Source of the DNA: CAZADA01 sp964526675
GTDB lineage: Bacteria; Pseudomonadota; Alphaproteobacteria; Caulobacterales; Maricaulaceae
Assembly (NCBI GenBank): GCA_964526675.1
Contig: CAZGLY010000004.1
Coordinates: 1-64,000, forward strand
Length of the DNA: 64,000 nt
Direction: 5' to 3'
Position 1 is the first letter of the stretch. Every line of letters starts with the position of its first letter. A program made the translations under genes and the position numbers. The notes under the pieces were generated by a model that searched no databases, was not told the origin of the DNA, and saw only the letters and a program-made list of their open reading frames with translations. Positions 17,440 to 26,438 of the stretch are shown here, piece after piece.

Positions 17440-18158
17440 CACAAGCGTCGCACATCGGCCGAGAACACATAGCCGCCGCCTCGCACGGTCTTGATCAGCT
17501 CCGGCTCGCGCGGATCCTTCTCCAGCTTGCGGCGAAAGCGGCTGATCTGGCTGTCGATGCTGCGGTCGAACACATCCTCCGCGTCCGTGCGCGTGAGCTC
17601 CAACAAGCGCTCGCGCGACAGCACAAGCTGCGGTCGCTCCACAAACGCCGCCAAGAGGCGGAACTCGCTGGTGCTTAGGGGAAACACCACCCCGTCGTCG
17701 CGCGTCAGGCGGCGACGGCTTTGGTCCAGCGTCCAGCGATCGAACGCGAAATAACGCGTTTCGCGAACGGGCGCGGACACGCTGTCGGCCGCCGCCACGC
17801 GACGCAGCGCAATGCGCACGCGCGCAAGCAGCTCCCGCGGGTTGAACGGTTTGCACACATAATCGTCCGCGCCGACCTCAAGGCCGACAATCCGCTCCAC
17901 ATCGGCGGTGCGCGCGCTGAGGAAAATCACCGGGATCGCCTTCAAGCCCGCCACATGGCGGCACAGGCTGATCCCATCCTCGCCGGGCATCATCACGTCC
18001 AGCAGCACAAGATCCGGCGGATCGTCCTGGATCACGCGGCGCGCCGCCGCCGCGTCCTCGGCGACGGTGACCGCGAACCCATTGTCGCGGAAATAGGCCG
18101 CCAGACTGTCGCGAATGTCGAAATCGTCATCGACGATCAGAAGTTGATGCTCGTCCAC
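17439..18158 (-). CDS. OmpR-family response regulator
   Basis: A 239-residue protein with an N-terminal receiver (LLIVDDDFDIRDS acidic pocket, phospho-acceptor Asp54 in LLDVMMPGEDG, switch Ser in IFLSAR, Lys in CKPFNP) and a C-terminal winged helix (LSTSEFRLLAAFVERPQLVL, IDSQISRFRRKLEKDP, IKTVRGGGYVF). I chose GTG at 18158, which sits at the usual distance from the receiver core with GGAGG upstream; ATG at 18203 is possible. It follows the RND permease by 80 bases and overlaps the kinase start by one base. It probably regulates the efflux operon. Confidence 0.93.
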   Translation of the reverse strand: MDEHQLLIVDDDFDIRDSLAAYFRDNGFAVTVAEDAAAARRVIQDDPPDLVLLDVMMPGEDGISLCRHVAGLKAIPVIFLSARTADVERIVGLEVGADDYVCKPFNPRELLARVRIALRRVAAADSVSAPVRETRYFAFDRWTLDQSRRRLTRDDGVVFPLSTSEFRLLAAFVERPQLVLSRERLLELTRTDAEDVFDRSIDSQISRFRRKLEKDPREPELIKTVRGGGYVFSADVRRL

Positions 18159-18218
18159 GTGGCGCGTTTCCTCCGCCTCTCTTGGGAACACCCCTAAACG
18201 CATGCGGTGGGCGCATCG

Positions 18219-18254
18219 TTCATGGCGCGCCCGGGGTTCATGGCGCGCCCGGGG
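18219..18254. repeat. Perfect 18-bp tandem duplication over the RND stop codon
   Basis: TTCATGGCGCGCCCGGGG occurs twice head to tail at 18219-18236 and 18237-18254. The second copy contains the stop codon of the RND permease (18238-18240, minus strand). Each copy carries the self-complementary GGCGCGCC, so the two could pair as an eight-base stem around a ten-base loop in the transcript between the permease and regulator genes. Confidence 0.85.
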
Positions 18255-21200
18255 CCGCCACACGACGGCGGCGAACCCAACGACGGCGAACCCGGCGGGG
18301 CAGCGACCCGACGTCTTCGCCCACCATCACCAGCGCCGGCACAAACGCCAAAATCATGAAACCGGCGAACAGGATCCCAAAGCCGAGGCTAATCGCCATC
18401 GGGATCAGAAACTGCGCCTGCAGGCTGGTTTCCGCCAGCATCGGCAAGAGCCCGATGAACGTCGTCAACGTCGTCAACAGAATGGGACGAAACCGCCGGC
18501 GCACCGCCAAGAGGATCCCGGTATAGGCGTCAACGTTCTCACGCGCGCGCACGGTGTTGTAGTAGTCCAGCATCACGACGCTGTCGTTGATCACCACGCC
18601 AGTGAGCGCCACGATCCCGAACAAAGACAAAAACGACAGATCATAACCCATGATCAGATGCCCCCAAATCGCGCTCACCGCAGCAAGCGGGATCGCGGCC
18701 ATAATGATCAAAGGTTTCGTGTAGGAGCGCAGGACGCTCGCCAACATCACAAAGATGACGCCCAGCGAAATCAACAGATTGTTGCGCAAGGCCGCGAGGT
18801 CTTCGGCTTGGTCGCGGGACTGGCCTTCAAAAGCGTAATCCAGCTGCGGATCACGCTGGGCCAAGTCGGGGAGGATCTGTTCGGCCAACAACGCGTTGAC
18901 GATGTTCGGCGTCGTCACCGCTTCATCGACGTCGGCCTCCAGCGTGATGATGCGCCGCCCCCCCACGCGATCAATCGTCGTGGGACTGACGGATTCCGAA
19001 ATCTGCGCCACCACGCCCAGCGGCGCCTCGCCCCCGCCGGCGAGGCGAATGCGCAGCCGCTCGAGATCCGCCAAGCTTGTCCGCTCGGACGCCGGATAGC
19101 GCACATAGACCCGCACTTCTTCGCGGCCGCGTTGGATCCGCTGCACCTCTTCGCCGAAGAAGGCCTGGCGCACTTGCCGGGCAATGTCTTGCGTGGTGAG
19201 ACCCGCCGCCGCGCCGGCCGCCGTCAGCTCGAACTCCACTTGGCGCTTGCCGCCGTCGAGCCCGGTGTCGATTTCCCCCACGCCCGGAACGCCGCGAAGA
19301 AGCGCGGCGATGTGTTCCGCCGTTTCGGCAAGCCGGCCGTCGTCGGGATGGACCAGATCGAGGCTCACATCCGCGCCGCCGCCCACCAACGACGAGGAAA
19401 ACGTCAGCGCCCGCACGCCGGGAATGTCGCCGACGGCGTCCCGCCACCGGCGGGCGATCTCCTCAGAACTCACCGCGCGCTCCGCCGCGGGGGCAAGCAC
19501 CAGCGTCGCCTCCGCGACGTTCGCCGCGAGCTCGCGGCGGTTCGCCGTCCCCGGGGCGCTGAACCCGCCGCCCAGGAGCCCGCCAATGGTGACCGACATG
19601 CTTTCATAGACGGGCGACCCGTCCCCGCCCACGGCCTCAAGCCCCGCCGCCGTGACCCGGTCCATGGCGGCTTGCGTGCGCTCAAACGCTGTGCCCTCGC
19701 GCATTTCGAGGGTGACCGACACCTGATCAGCCTCCACAGCCGGAAAGAAGACGAAGCGCAGCTCCCCCGACGCCAACACCCCGCCCGTCACGAGGATCAT
19801 CGCCATCGCCAGAGCGAGGGTCACGTAGCGCGCGCGCGTCGCCACCGTCACCACGGGCATGATCAGGCGGTCTCGAAACGAAGCCAGGACGCCTTGTCCG
19901 GCGACCTTGAGACGCGCCATCGGCCCCGCGCTCCAGTCGGCGGCGTGGCTGAGGTGCGCGGGCAAAATGAAAAACGCCTCGAGCAGCGACATCGCCAAGA
20001 CGGCGATCACGACAACAGGCACCGGAAACAGGATTTGCCCAAGCGCGCCGGTGGAGAACAACAGCGGCGCGAACGCCGCCATCGTCGTCAAAACGCCGAT
20101 TGTCACCGGCGCCACGACGCCGCGCGCGCCGGCGATCGCGCCAGCCATGCCTGCGCCTGTGCGTTGCTGCTCCTCAAAGATGTTCTCGCCGACAACGATG
20201 GCGTCATCCACGACCACGCCCAGGACAATGATCAAGCCAAAGAGCATCGGCATGCTGATCGCGACGAACTGGCCGAAAATCAAAAACGCGCCAAAGAACG
20301 CGATGGGAATGCCGACGGTCGTCCAAAACGCGAGACGCAAATCGAGGGTGACGGTGAGGAACAAAAAAACCAGCGCGAGGCCCAGCACCGCGTTGCGGAT
20401 CAACAGATTCAGCCGATCAGCGATCACCGTGGTCGTGTCGCTGACCACTTCGACGACCACGCCGTCCGGCGGCGTGTAGGCCTCGAGCAATCCGAGCACC
20501 GCACTGGACACGTCAAACGCATCCTGATCATCGGACCGCCCGATCTCGATGAACACCGCCGGCCGATCGCGGAAGGTGTTGATCAGCTCATCGTCTTCAA
20601 ACGCGTCCACGATGGTCGCGATGTCGCCAAGGAGCAAACGCCGGCCGGTGGGATCGCTGGCGACCACAATGTCCGCGAACGCCGCGCCGGTCTTCCGCTC
20701 GGCGTCCGTGCGCAGAAGGATGTCGCCGCCGCGGGTGCGCAGCGTGCCGCCGGACAAATCCAAGGACGCGGTTCGCACGGCCGCCGCAACCTGCTCCAAG
20801 CTCAAGCCGTATCGGCGCAAGCTCGCCTCAGACACCTCGATGGAGATCTCGCGGTCCCGCACGCCTTGGAGGTTCACCAGGCTCACATCATCAAGGCGCA
20901 GCAGGTCGTTCTCGACGCGCTCCGCCGCCGCGCGCAGCGCCAGCTCCGACACGGCGCCATAGACCGCCAACTGCATCACGTCCGCCGCCGCCTCACTGAT
21001 CACGACCCGCGGCTGTTCGGCGTCCTCCGGGGGGAAATCCGCGAGCTGATCGACGGCGGTCTCGACGTCGTCCTTGACGCTTTGGGCGTTGGCGAAATCC
21101 TTCAGCTCAACGGACACAACGCCGGACCCTTCGGTCGCGGACGAGCGAACCCGCGCGACGCCGTCAATGCCGATCAACGCCTCCTCGACGCGGCGGGCGA

Positions 21201-21405
21201 CCGCGTCCTCCATCTCCTCCGGCGTCGCGCCAGGATACGTCACCGACACCGTGATGAGGCGCGGATCAATGTCGGGGAAGGTCTGGGCGTTCAGCGTGTT
21301 CGCCATCAACAGACCGCCGATCAGCATAAACGCCATCATCAGATTGGCGCTGACCGGATTGCCGGCGAACCAGGCGAACACCCCGCCATTGGTGTGTGAA
21401 GCCAT
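18238..21405 (-). CDS. RND-family efflux transporter permease
   Basis: A 1055-residue inner-membrane proton-driven pump subunit of the AcrB-like family. It starts WFAGNPVSANLMMAFMLIGG (first membrane helix), followed by the porter domain entry VSVTYPGATPEEMEDAV. TM4 carries the proton-relay pair in GVVVDDAIVVGENIF. The TM10 region is GIVALTGVVINDSVVMLDYYN-like and lacks the Lys of AcrB, as in many alphaproteobacterial members. Two large periplasmic loops and about twelve helices are present. It lies five bases after the adaptor gene, and the tripartite set is complete with the NodT-like factor. Exported substrate unknown. Confidence 0.95.
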   Translation of the reverse strand: MASHTNGGVFAWFAGNPVSANLMMAFMLIGGLLMANTLNAQTFPDIDPRLITVSVTYPGATPEEMEDAVARRVEEALIGIDGVARVRSSATEGSGVVSVELKDFANAQSVKDDVETAVDQLADFPPEDAEQPRVVISEAAADVMQLAVYGAVSELALRAAAERVENDLLRLDDVSLVNLQGVRDREISIEVSEASLRRYGLSLEQVAAAVRTASLDLSGGTLRTRGGDILLRTDAERKTGAAFADIVVASDPTGRRLLLGDIATIVDAFEDDELINTFRDRPAVFIEIGRSDDQDAFDVSSAVLGLLEAYTPPDGVVVEVVSDTTTVIADRLNLLIRNAVLGLALVFLFLTVTLDLRLAFWTTVGIPIAFFGAFLIFGQFVAISMPMLFGLIIVLGVVVDDAIVVGENIFEEQQRTGAGMAGAIAGARGVVAPVTIGVLTTMAAFAPLLFSTGALGQILFPVPVVVIAVLAMSLLEAFFILPAHLSHAADWSAGPMARLKVAGQGVLASFRDRLIMPVVTVATRARYVTLALAMAMILVTGGVLASGELRFVFFPAVEADQVSVTLEMREGTAFERTQAAMDRVTAAGLEAVGGDGSPVYESMSVTIGGLLGGGFSAPGTANRRELAANVAEATLVLAPAAERAVSSEEIARRWRDAVGDIPGVRALTFSSSLVGGGADVSLDLVHPDDGRLAETAEHIAALLRGVPGVGEIDTGLDGGKRQVEFELTAAGAAAGLTTQDIARQVRQAFFGEEVQRIQRGREEVRVYVRYPASERTSLADLERLRIRLAGGGEAPLGVVAQISESVSPTTIDRVGGRRIITLEADVDEAVTTPNIVNALLAEQILPDLAQRDPQLDYAFEGQSRDQAEDLAALRNNLLISLGVIFVMLASVLRSYTKPLIIMAAIPLAAVSAIWGHLIMGYDLSFLSLFGIVALTGVVINDSVVMLDYYNTVRARENVDAYTGILLAVRRRFRPILLTTLTTFIGLLPMLAETSLQAQFLIPMAISLGFGILFAGFMILAFVPALVMVGEDVGSLPRRVRRRWVRRRRVAAPGAP

Positions 21406-21410
21406 CGGTC

Positions 21411-22598
21411 CTACTCCGCCGCGGCGAGCGCGTTCGCCGGCGAGATCTGCGCGTTGACAACCAGAACAGGGAGCCCCTCGCGCGCGCCAGGCGGCAGCGT
21501 CGTCACCACGCCGTCGGCTGGGTCAAAGCGCGCCAGGAGCACGGCGTCATCCTGGCGCGACACAATGGCCGGGCGCCGCGCGGCCAGAACCCCGTCGTCA
21601 ACCACCCAGACAATCCCCCCCGCCGCGACGGCGTCGGCTGGCGCGCGAAACACGTCCTCGACCTCGTCGCCCCGCACGTCGACGCGAACAAACGCCCCCG
21701 GCAGAAAAGGCGGCGGCGCGTCAAAGGTGAGCACCAGTCCCGCCAACCGCGTCTGGGCGTCGAGCTCGGCTTCGACCCGGCTCACCCGCGCCGACGCTTG
21801 CACGCCGCCGTCCGCGCCCGCGCCGCGCACCAGAGCCGAACGCCCGACGGCCGGCTCCAGCGCGGCCAGCGCGTCAGTGGGGATCGAGACGAACACCTCA
21901 AGCGCGCCGGCGTTGTAGACTTCGCCATAGGGCTGGTTCGCCGCGACTGTCTGGCCAACTTCAATGGTCGTGCGCACGACGCGCCCGTCAAAGGGCAACA
22001 CATACCGCGTGCGCTCCAACGCCGTGCGCGCGTCCGCGGCCCGCGCGCGCGCCGCGGCGACGTTCGCCTCCGCCTGGGCGATTTGCGGCGCCCGCGCGAC
22101 CAGCGGCGGGATCGGGTCGTCGCCATTGATAAGACGCCACTCGCGCCGGGCCGTCTCGGCTTCAGCCTCCTCCAGCTGCAGCACGCTGAGCGCCGACGCC
22201 AAGTCGGCTTCGGCTTGTTGGACGCCGAGTTCGTAGTCCGTGGGGTCGATCGCGAACAACACATCGCCCGCCGCGAACGAGCCGCCAGCGGCGAAGTCCG
22301 GCGACGCGGCCACCACCCGTCCGCCGACTTGCGGCGCGATGGTGACGTTCGCACGCGTGCGCACGCTGCCGGTTTCCGTCACGCGCACGGCGTCGCTGGC
22401 GAACACGGGCTGCATAATGGTCACGGCCGGCAAAGCCGCCGCGGCGGTGATCGGCGGTCCCCCGTCGCCGCCGCGCGACAACACCCGGTTCGCCGCGAGC
22501 GCGCCGACCAACACCACGACGACCAGAACAATCTGGATCCATCCGGTCACCGACTGCCCTCGCCCCACGGGCTCCACGGCCGATTGCGGTTCAGTCAT
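21411..22598 (-). CDS. RND efflux periplasmic adaptor (HlyD/AcrA-type)
   Basis: A 395-residue membrane fusion protein. A single N-terminal membrane segment (WIQIVLVVVVLVGALAAN) is followed by the split biotinyl-lipoyl domain (TIAPQVGGRVVAASPDFAAG and RYVLPFDGRVVRTTIEVGQT), a helical hairpin (QQAEADLASALSVLQLEEAEAE) and beta-barrel strands. It bridges the permease and the outer-membrane factor. ATG at 22598 overlaps the end of the outer-membrane gene by eight bases, so translation is coupled; the open frame upstream belongs to that gene's region. Confidence 0.93.
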   Translation of the reverse strand: MTEPQSAVEPVGRGQSVTGWIQIVLVVVVLVGALAANRVLSRGGDGGPPITAAAALPAVTIMQPVFASDAVRVTETGSVRTRANVTIAPQVGGRVVAASPDFAAGGSFAAGDVLFAIDPTDYELGVQQAEADLASALSVLQLEEAEAETARREWRLINGDDPIPPLVARAPQIAQAEANVAAARARAADARTALERTRYVLPFDGRVVRTTIEVGQTVAANQPYGEVYNAGALEVFVSIPTDALAALEPAVGRSALVRGAGADGGVQASARVSRVEAELDAQTRLAGLVLTFDAPPPFLPGAFVRVDVRGDEVEDVFRAPADAVAAGGIVWVVDDGVLAARRPAIVSRQDDAVLLARFDPADGVVTTLPPGAREGLPVLVVNAQISPANALAAAE

Positions 22599-24111
22599 CA
22601 CTCGCCGTCCTCGTTGGGGTTGGGGTTTGGGTTGGTGTTGCGGCCGGCGCGTCGTCCGCACGCCGCCAGTCGCCGCCAAGCGCCAGGTAGAGATCCACGC
22701 GGGCGTCCAGGCGCGTCTGCTCCGCCAGAACGAGATCCTGACGCGCCGTGTTCAGGGAGCGCTGGGTCTCCAACGCGGTCAGGATCGTCGCTTGGCCGCT
22801 GGCGTAGCGCTCACGCGCGATCCGATCGGAAAGCTCAGCGGCCTCCAGGGAGGCCCGCCGCAGCGCAATCTCCTCAGCGTACGCCGCCTCGAACACCAAG
22901 GCGCTCTCCACGTCGGCCACCGCCTCAAGGGCCGCCGCCGCGAAGTCGGACGCGAGCTCACGCGCCGCCGCCTCGGCCTGGGCGACCTGGGCCTTCAACA
23001 GTCCGCCTTGGAAAACGGGCCGCACCAGACCCGCCGTCAGACTCGCGATGAGAGCCTCCGGGTCGAACGGATTGGCCGCGGCGTTGCGCTGGCGGGTCAC
23101 AGACCCGTTGAGCGACAGGCTGGGATACCGTTGCGCGCGCGCCGTCCCGACATCCGCCAGCGCGGCGCGATAGTTCAACTCCGCCGCCGCCACGTCCGGA
23201 CGCCGCCGCAGCAGATCCGCCGGGGCTCCCGCCCCAAGGTCTGGCAGCGTCCACGCGTCCGGGCGGTCGGCGAACGTCAAGCGGGTCGCTCCCGGCGGAC
23301 GGGCCAGGAGCACGTCAATCGCCTGCTGCTGCACCGCCAGCAAGGCGCGCAACTCCGGGATCGCCGCCTCCGCCGACGCCTGGTTCTGCCGCGCGATTTG
23401 CACGTCAAGCGCGGTGGCTTGGGAGGAGCCCGACCGGTACCGTTGATCGGTGATCTTCGCGGTCTCCGCAAAGCTCTCCGCGGACTCCGCCACGATGGCG
23501 ATGCGCCGCTGCAGCGTCCACGCGTTGACGTAGGCGCTGACAAGCTCCGCCGTCAGCAACTGGTCCAACGACCGCGCCGCCAACGCGCTTGACGCCTGAT
23601 TGAGGCGCGCCGCGCGCTCTGCGCTGCGCAATTCTCCGAAGATGTCGACGTTCCACGTCGCCGTGCCGGTGACCGTATAGAGCTCGTCCCAAACGGCGTC
23701 GCTGACGAGCGTCGGCGCCCGCGCGCCGCCGACGTCGACGGTGGCCACAAGGCTCGGCAGACGGATGGCGCGCGCTTGCCGGGAGAGCGCGCGGGCCTGA
23801 TCAACGCGCTCGCGCGCCGCCGCCAAATCCAAGTTCGCCGCCGCCAAGTCATCGACCAACGCGGAGAGCTCAGCCCCGCCGAACATGACCCACCAAGCGA
23901 CAAACTCATCCGCCGGATCGACGCCGGGCGCGGCGTCCTCCGCGATGAACGCGGGGGCTTCCGCGAGGGTCGAGACCAAGTCTGGCGGCGCGTAATCCGG
24001 CGCCAACGTGCAGCCGCTCGCCGCCAGGACCAACAGGGGAACCGCCCGCAGCTCAACGCCAACGCCAGCCGGTCCCCGCGTCCCGCCTCCACGTGTCCAA
24101 CGCCCTGTCAT
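22591..24111 (-). CDS. NodT/TolC-type outer-membrane efflux lipoprotein
   Basis: A 506-residue outer-membrane factor. The lipoprotein signal is PLLVLAASGC with lipidation Cys34, followed by TLAPDYAPPD, a typical NodT-family opening. Internal duplicated coiled-coil/strand repeats include DLAAANLDLAAARERVDQAR, ELVSAYVNAWTLQRRIAIV, DLLRRRPDVAAAELNYRAAL and ERYASGQATILTALETQRSL. The C-terminus is a low-complexity Thr-Pro repeat. It is the first gene of the pump operon. Start at 24111 is preferred but ATG at 24126 cannot be excluded. Confidence 0.93.
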   Translation of the reverse strand: MTGRWTRGGGTRGPAGVGVELRAVPLLVLAASGCTLAPDYAPPDLVSTLAEAPAFIAEDAAPGVDPADEFVAWWVMFGGAELSALVDDLAAANLDLAAARERVDQARALSRQARAIRLPSLVATVDVGGARAPTLVSDAVWDELYTVTGTATWNVDIFGELRSAERAARLNQASSALAARSLDQLLTAELVSAYVNAWTLQRRIAIVAESAESFAETAKITDQRYRSGSSQATALDVQIARQNQASAEAAIPELRALLAVQQQAIDVLLARPPGATRLTFADRPDAWTLPDLGAGAPADLLRRRPDVAAAELNYRAALADVGTARAQRYPSLSLNGSVTRQRNAAANPFDPEALIASLTAGLVRPVFQGGLLKAQVAQAEAAARELASDFAAAALEAVADVESALVFEAAYAEEIALRRASLEAAELSDRIARERYASGQATILTALETQRSLNTARQDLVLAEQTRLDARVDLYLALGGDWRRADDAPAATPTQTPTPTRTASDD

Positions 24112-24276
24112 ACGCACGCCGCCCATCCCTGATGCGCCGCATGGGGCGGCTCCGGGTCACCTCCTTCTGTTCAACGCCCGAAATGTTGCCGCTGTTTGTC
24201 GGCGCGGAGAGACGCGGATGGAGCGGGGTGGCGTTGCAAACCGGCTTTTGGCGCGCAACGCCTTCGCCCGAGGCGC

Positions 24277-24687
24277 TTAGGCGGCGGGCTCCGCGTCGTC
24301 GTTCCACTCATGGATGTCGAGGACCCGGCACGAACCGGACGTCGGTCGATCGAACACGGCGATGCGGTCGCCGCGCTCGAGGCAGGCGCCGCCGCCGGGC
24401 CCGACGTCCAGGCCGATCGCGCGTTGGGCGCGCCGCGCGTCGCACACCCCCGCCAGCGTCACATAGTACCACTCGTCCACGCCTTCGCGCAGCAAGAGCG
24501 CGCGCGCGCCGAGCGGACGCCATTCGCTGATGTTTTGGGTAAAACAGATGCGCTGGACCGTCTCACCTTGTTTGGCGGCGACTTCCGCATCCAGGTCCTG
24601 ACTGGCCGCGCCGCCGTCATCCTCAATCGTCGCGCACGCCGCCGCACACACGACGACGCCGGCGAAAAGCAACCGATGCATGATCAT
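24277..24687 (-). CDS. DUF6491-like small lipoprotein
   Basis: A 136-residue exported protein with a lipobox ending CAAAC (Cys18) after MIMHRLLFAGVVV. The mature part contains RICFTQNISEWRPLG, EWYYVTLAGVC and the C-terminal CRVLDIHEW, with several Cys that may form disulfides. This pattern (short, one domain, Cys-rich strands) fits what I know as DUF6491. It is probably a periplasmic-side lipoprotein of unknown function. It stands alone, 165 bases downstream of the NodT-like gene start and on the same strand. The start could also be ATG at 24681. Confidence 0.75.
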   Translation of the reverse strand: MIMHRLLFAGVVVCAAACATIEDDGGAASQDLDAEVAAKQGETVQRICFTQNISEWRPLGARALLLREGVDEWYYVTLAGVCDARRAQRAIGLDVGPGGGACLERGDRIAVFDRPTSGSCRVLDIHEWNDDAEPAA

Positions 24688-24843
24688 CCCGAGCCCCTAG
24701 AGCTTGGCCCAGCGCGTCCGTCCACACGGAGGCGACGCCGAAGCCGCCGCGCGCCCATCGCGCGCGTCTGCTTCAACGATGCCGTGACGCACGACCGTCG
24801 CTCAAGCGCAACGCCCGTGTGGCGTGATCAACACGAAACAAGC

Positions 24844-25518
24844 TTACGCGACCGTCTCACCGGTCGCGCCGCCAACGGCGAGGTTGTCGGCCAAGCCCAC
24901 CGCCGGCTCGGTGGACGCAGCCACCTGCTCGACCGTCACATCCGGCGCGAGTTCGATGAGCCGCAGCCCCTCCGGCGTGACGTCAAACACGCCGAGCGTG
25001 GTGATGATCCGATCGACCACGCCGCATCCCGTGAGAGGCAGCGAGCATTCTTTCAAGATCTTCGGATCGCCGGCTTTGCTGGTGTGGTCCATCACGACGA
25101 CGACCCGCTTAACGCCCGCGACCAAGTCCATCGCCCCGCCCATGCCCTTTACAAGCTTGCCGGGGATCATCCAGTTGGCCAGATCGCCGCGTTCGGACAC
25201 TTCCATGGCCCCCAGAATGGCCAGGTCGATGTGCCCGCCGCGGATCATGGAGAAGGACGTCGCGGAGGAGAAGTAACTCGTGCGGTCCAGCTGCGTGATG
25301 GTTTGCTTGCCGGCGTTGATAAGGTCCGGATCCACTTCGTCGTCCGTCGGAAACGGCCCCATGCCGAGCATGCCGTTTTCCGACTGCAGCGTCACGTCCA
25401 CGCCGTCGGGGATGAAGTTGGCCACCAGCGTCGGGATGCCAATGCCGAGATTGACGTAAAAGCCGTCTTCCAGCTCCCGCGCCGCGCGCGCGGCCATATC
25501 GTTGCGTGTCCAGGGCAT
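24844..25518 (-). CDS. scoB: 3-oxoacid CoA-transferase, subunit B
   Basis: The beta subunit of a succinyl-CoA:3-ketoacid (or acetoacetate) CoA-transferase, which activates acetoacetate in the cytoplasm. The catalytic glutamate motif is SENGMLGMGPFP. Other family blocks are LGIGIPTLVANFIPDG, DLAILGAMEVSERGDLANWMIPGK, GMGGAMDLVAGVKRVVVVM and LPLTGCGVVDRIITTLGVF. Its 224 residues are standard. ATG at 25518 follows GGAGGCCTAACGC, three bases after the subunit A stop. With phaA/phaB in the same window it suggests active ketone-body and PHA turnover. Confidence 0.94.
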   Translation of the reverse strand: MPWTRNDMAARAARELEDGFYVNLGIGIPTLVANFIPDGVDVTLQSENGMLGMGPFPTDDEVDPDLINAGKQTITQLDRTSYFSSATSFSMIRGGHIDLAILGAMEVSERGDLANWMIPGKLVKGMGGAMDLVAGVKRVVVVMDHTSKAGDPKILKECSLPLTGCGVVDRIITTLGVFDVTPEGLRLIELAPDVTVEQVAASTEPAVGLADNLAVGGATGETVA

Positions 25519-25521
25519 GCG

Positions 25522-26226
25522 TTAGGCCTCCGCTGTCTCGCGCACGGTGCGGTTCTCGATCCGCTTTTCGAACGTCCCCTCAAGAATGCGCTGCACAAAG
25601 ATGCCAGGGGTGTGGATGTGATCCGGGTTCAAGGCGCCCACGGGGACAAGCTCCTCAACCTCCGCCACGGTGACGCGCCCCGCCATCGCCATCTCCGGAT
25701 TGAAGTTGCGCGCCGTCTTGCGGAACATGAGGTTGCCTTGCGCGTCGCCTTTCCACGCTTTGACCAGCGCGAGATCCGCGACAAGGCCCGTCTCCAGAAT
25801 GTACGTTTCGCCGTTGAAGTCCTTATGCTCTTTGCCTTCGGCGATCATCGTGCCGACGCCGGTCTTTGTGTAGAAACCGGGAATGCCCGCCCCGCCAGCG
25901 CGACAGCGCTCCGCCAACGTGCCTTGCGGGTTGAATTCGAGCTCCAATTCGCCGCTGAGGTACTGCTGCTCGAAGGTTTTGTTTTCACCAACGTAGGACG
26001 ACACCATCTTTTTGATTTGGCGCGTCTGCAACAGCAGACCAAGGCCGAAGTCATCCACGCCCGCGTTGTTGGAGATGATTGTGAGGTCTTTGACCCCGGT
26101 GTCCCGAAGCGCGACGATCAGATTTTCGGGAATGCCGCACAGACCAAAGCCCCCCGACATGATCGTCATGCCGTCATGGACCAATCCGTGCAGGGCCTCA
26201 GCGGCGGTGGCGCGGACTTTGTCCAT
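25522..26226 (-). CDS. scoA: 3-oxoacid CoA-transferase, subunit A
   Basis: The alpha subunit, carrying the CoA-binding GGFGLCGIPENLI motif at the N-terminus, NNAGVDDFGLGLLLQTRQIKK, and SYVGENKTFEQQYLSGELE. The length of 234 residues matches the family. ATG at 26226 is preceded by GGAGATCCAGCC; the open frame further upstream has no family sequence. It forms the operon with subunit B and is divergent from the PopA-like gene. Confidence 0.94.
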   Translation of the reverse strand: MDKVRATAAEALHGLVHDGMTIMSGGFGLCGIPENLIVALRDTGVKDLTIISNNAGVDDFGLGLLLQTRQIKKMVSSYVGENKTFEQQYLSGELELEFNPQGTLAERCRAGGAGIPGFYTKTGVGTMIAEGKEHKDFNGETYILETGLVADLALVKAWKGDAQGNLMFRKTARNFNPEMAMAGRVTVAEVEELVPVGALNPDHIHTPGIFVQRILEGTFEKRIENRTVRETAEA

Positions 26227-26438
26227 GGCTGGATCTCCTCTCCCGCGGCGCATCGGCGTGGTGGCGCCGAGGCGTCGCCGTTTTCTCCGGTCTTATAGGG
26301 CGTCGCCGTTCGCCAATGCAAAGGGGGCGGCTGCGAACGGCGCCAAACTTGCTCAACTTTCTTGATCCGCGGGCGGCGCGAATTTGCGCCGCCTGCCGGC
26401 TTTGCTACGGTGACGCGGACCGTTGGGAAGGGCGAAGT

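Noticed and set aside
18202..21399. A 1065-residue open frame on the plus strand
   Set aside because: It is antisense to the RND permease, rich in Arg/His/Gln, and shows no domain. High GC content gives long antisense frames without stops.
24196..26298. A 700-residue plus-strand frame across the CoA-transferase genes
   Set aside because: Covers two well-supported minus-strand genes and has no recognisable domain.
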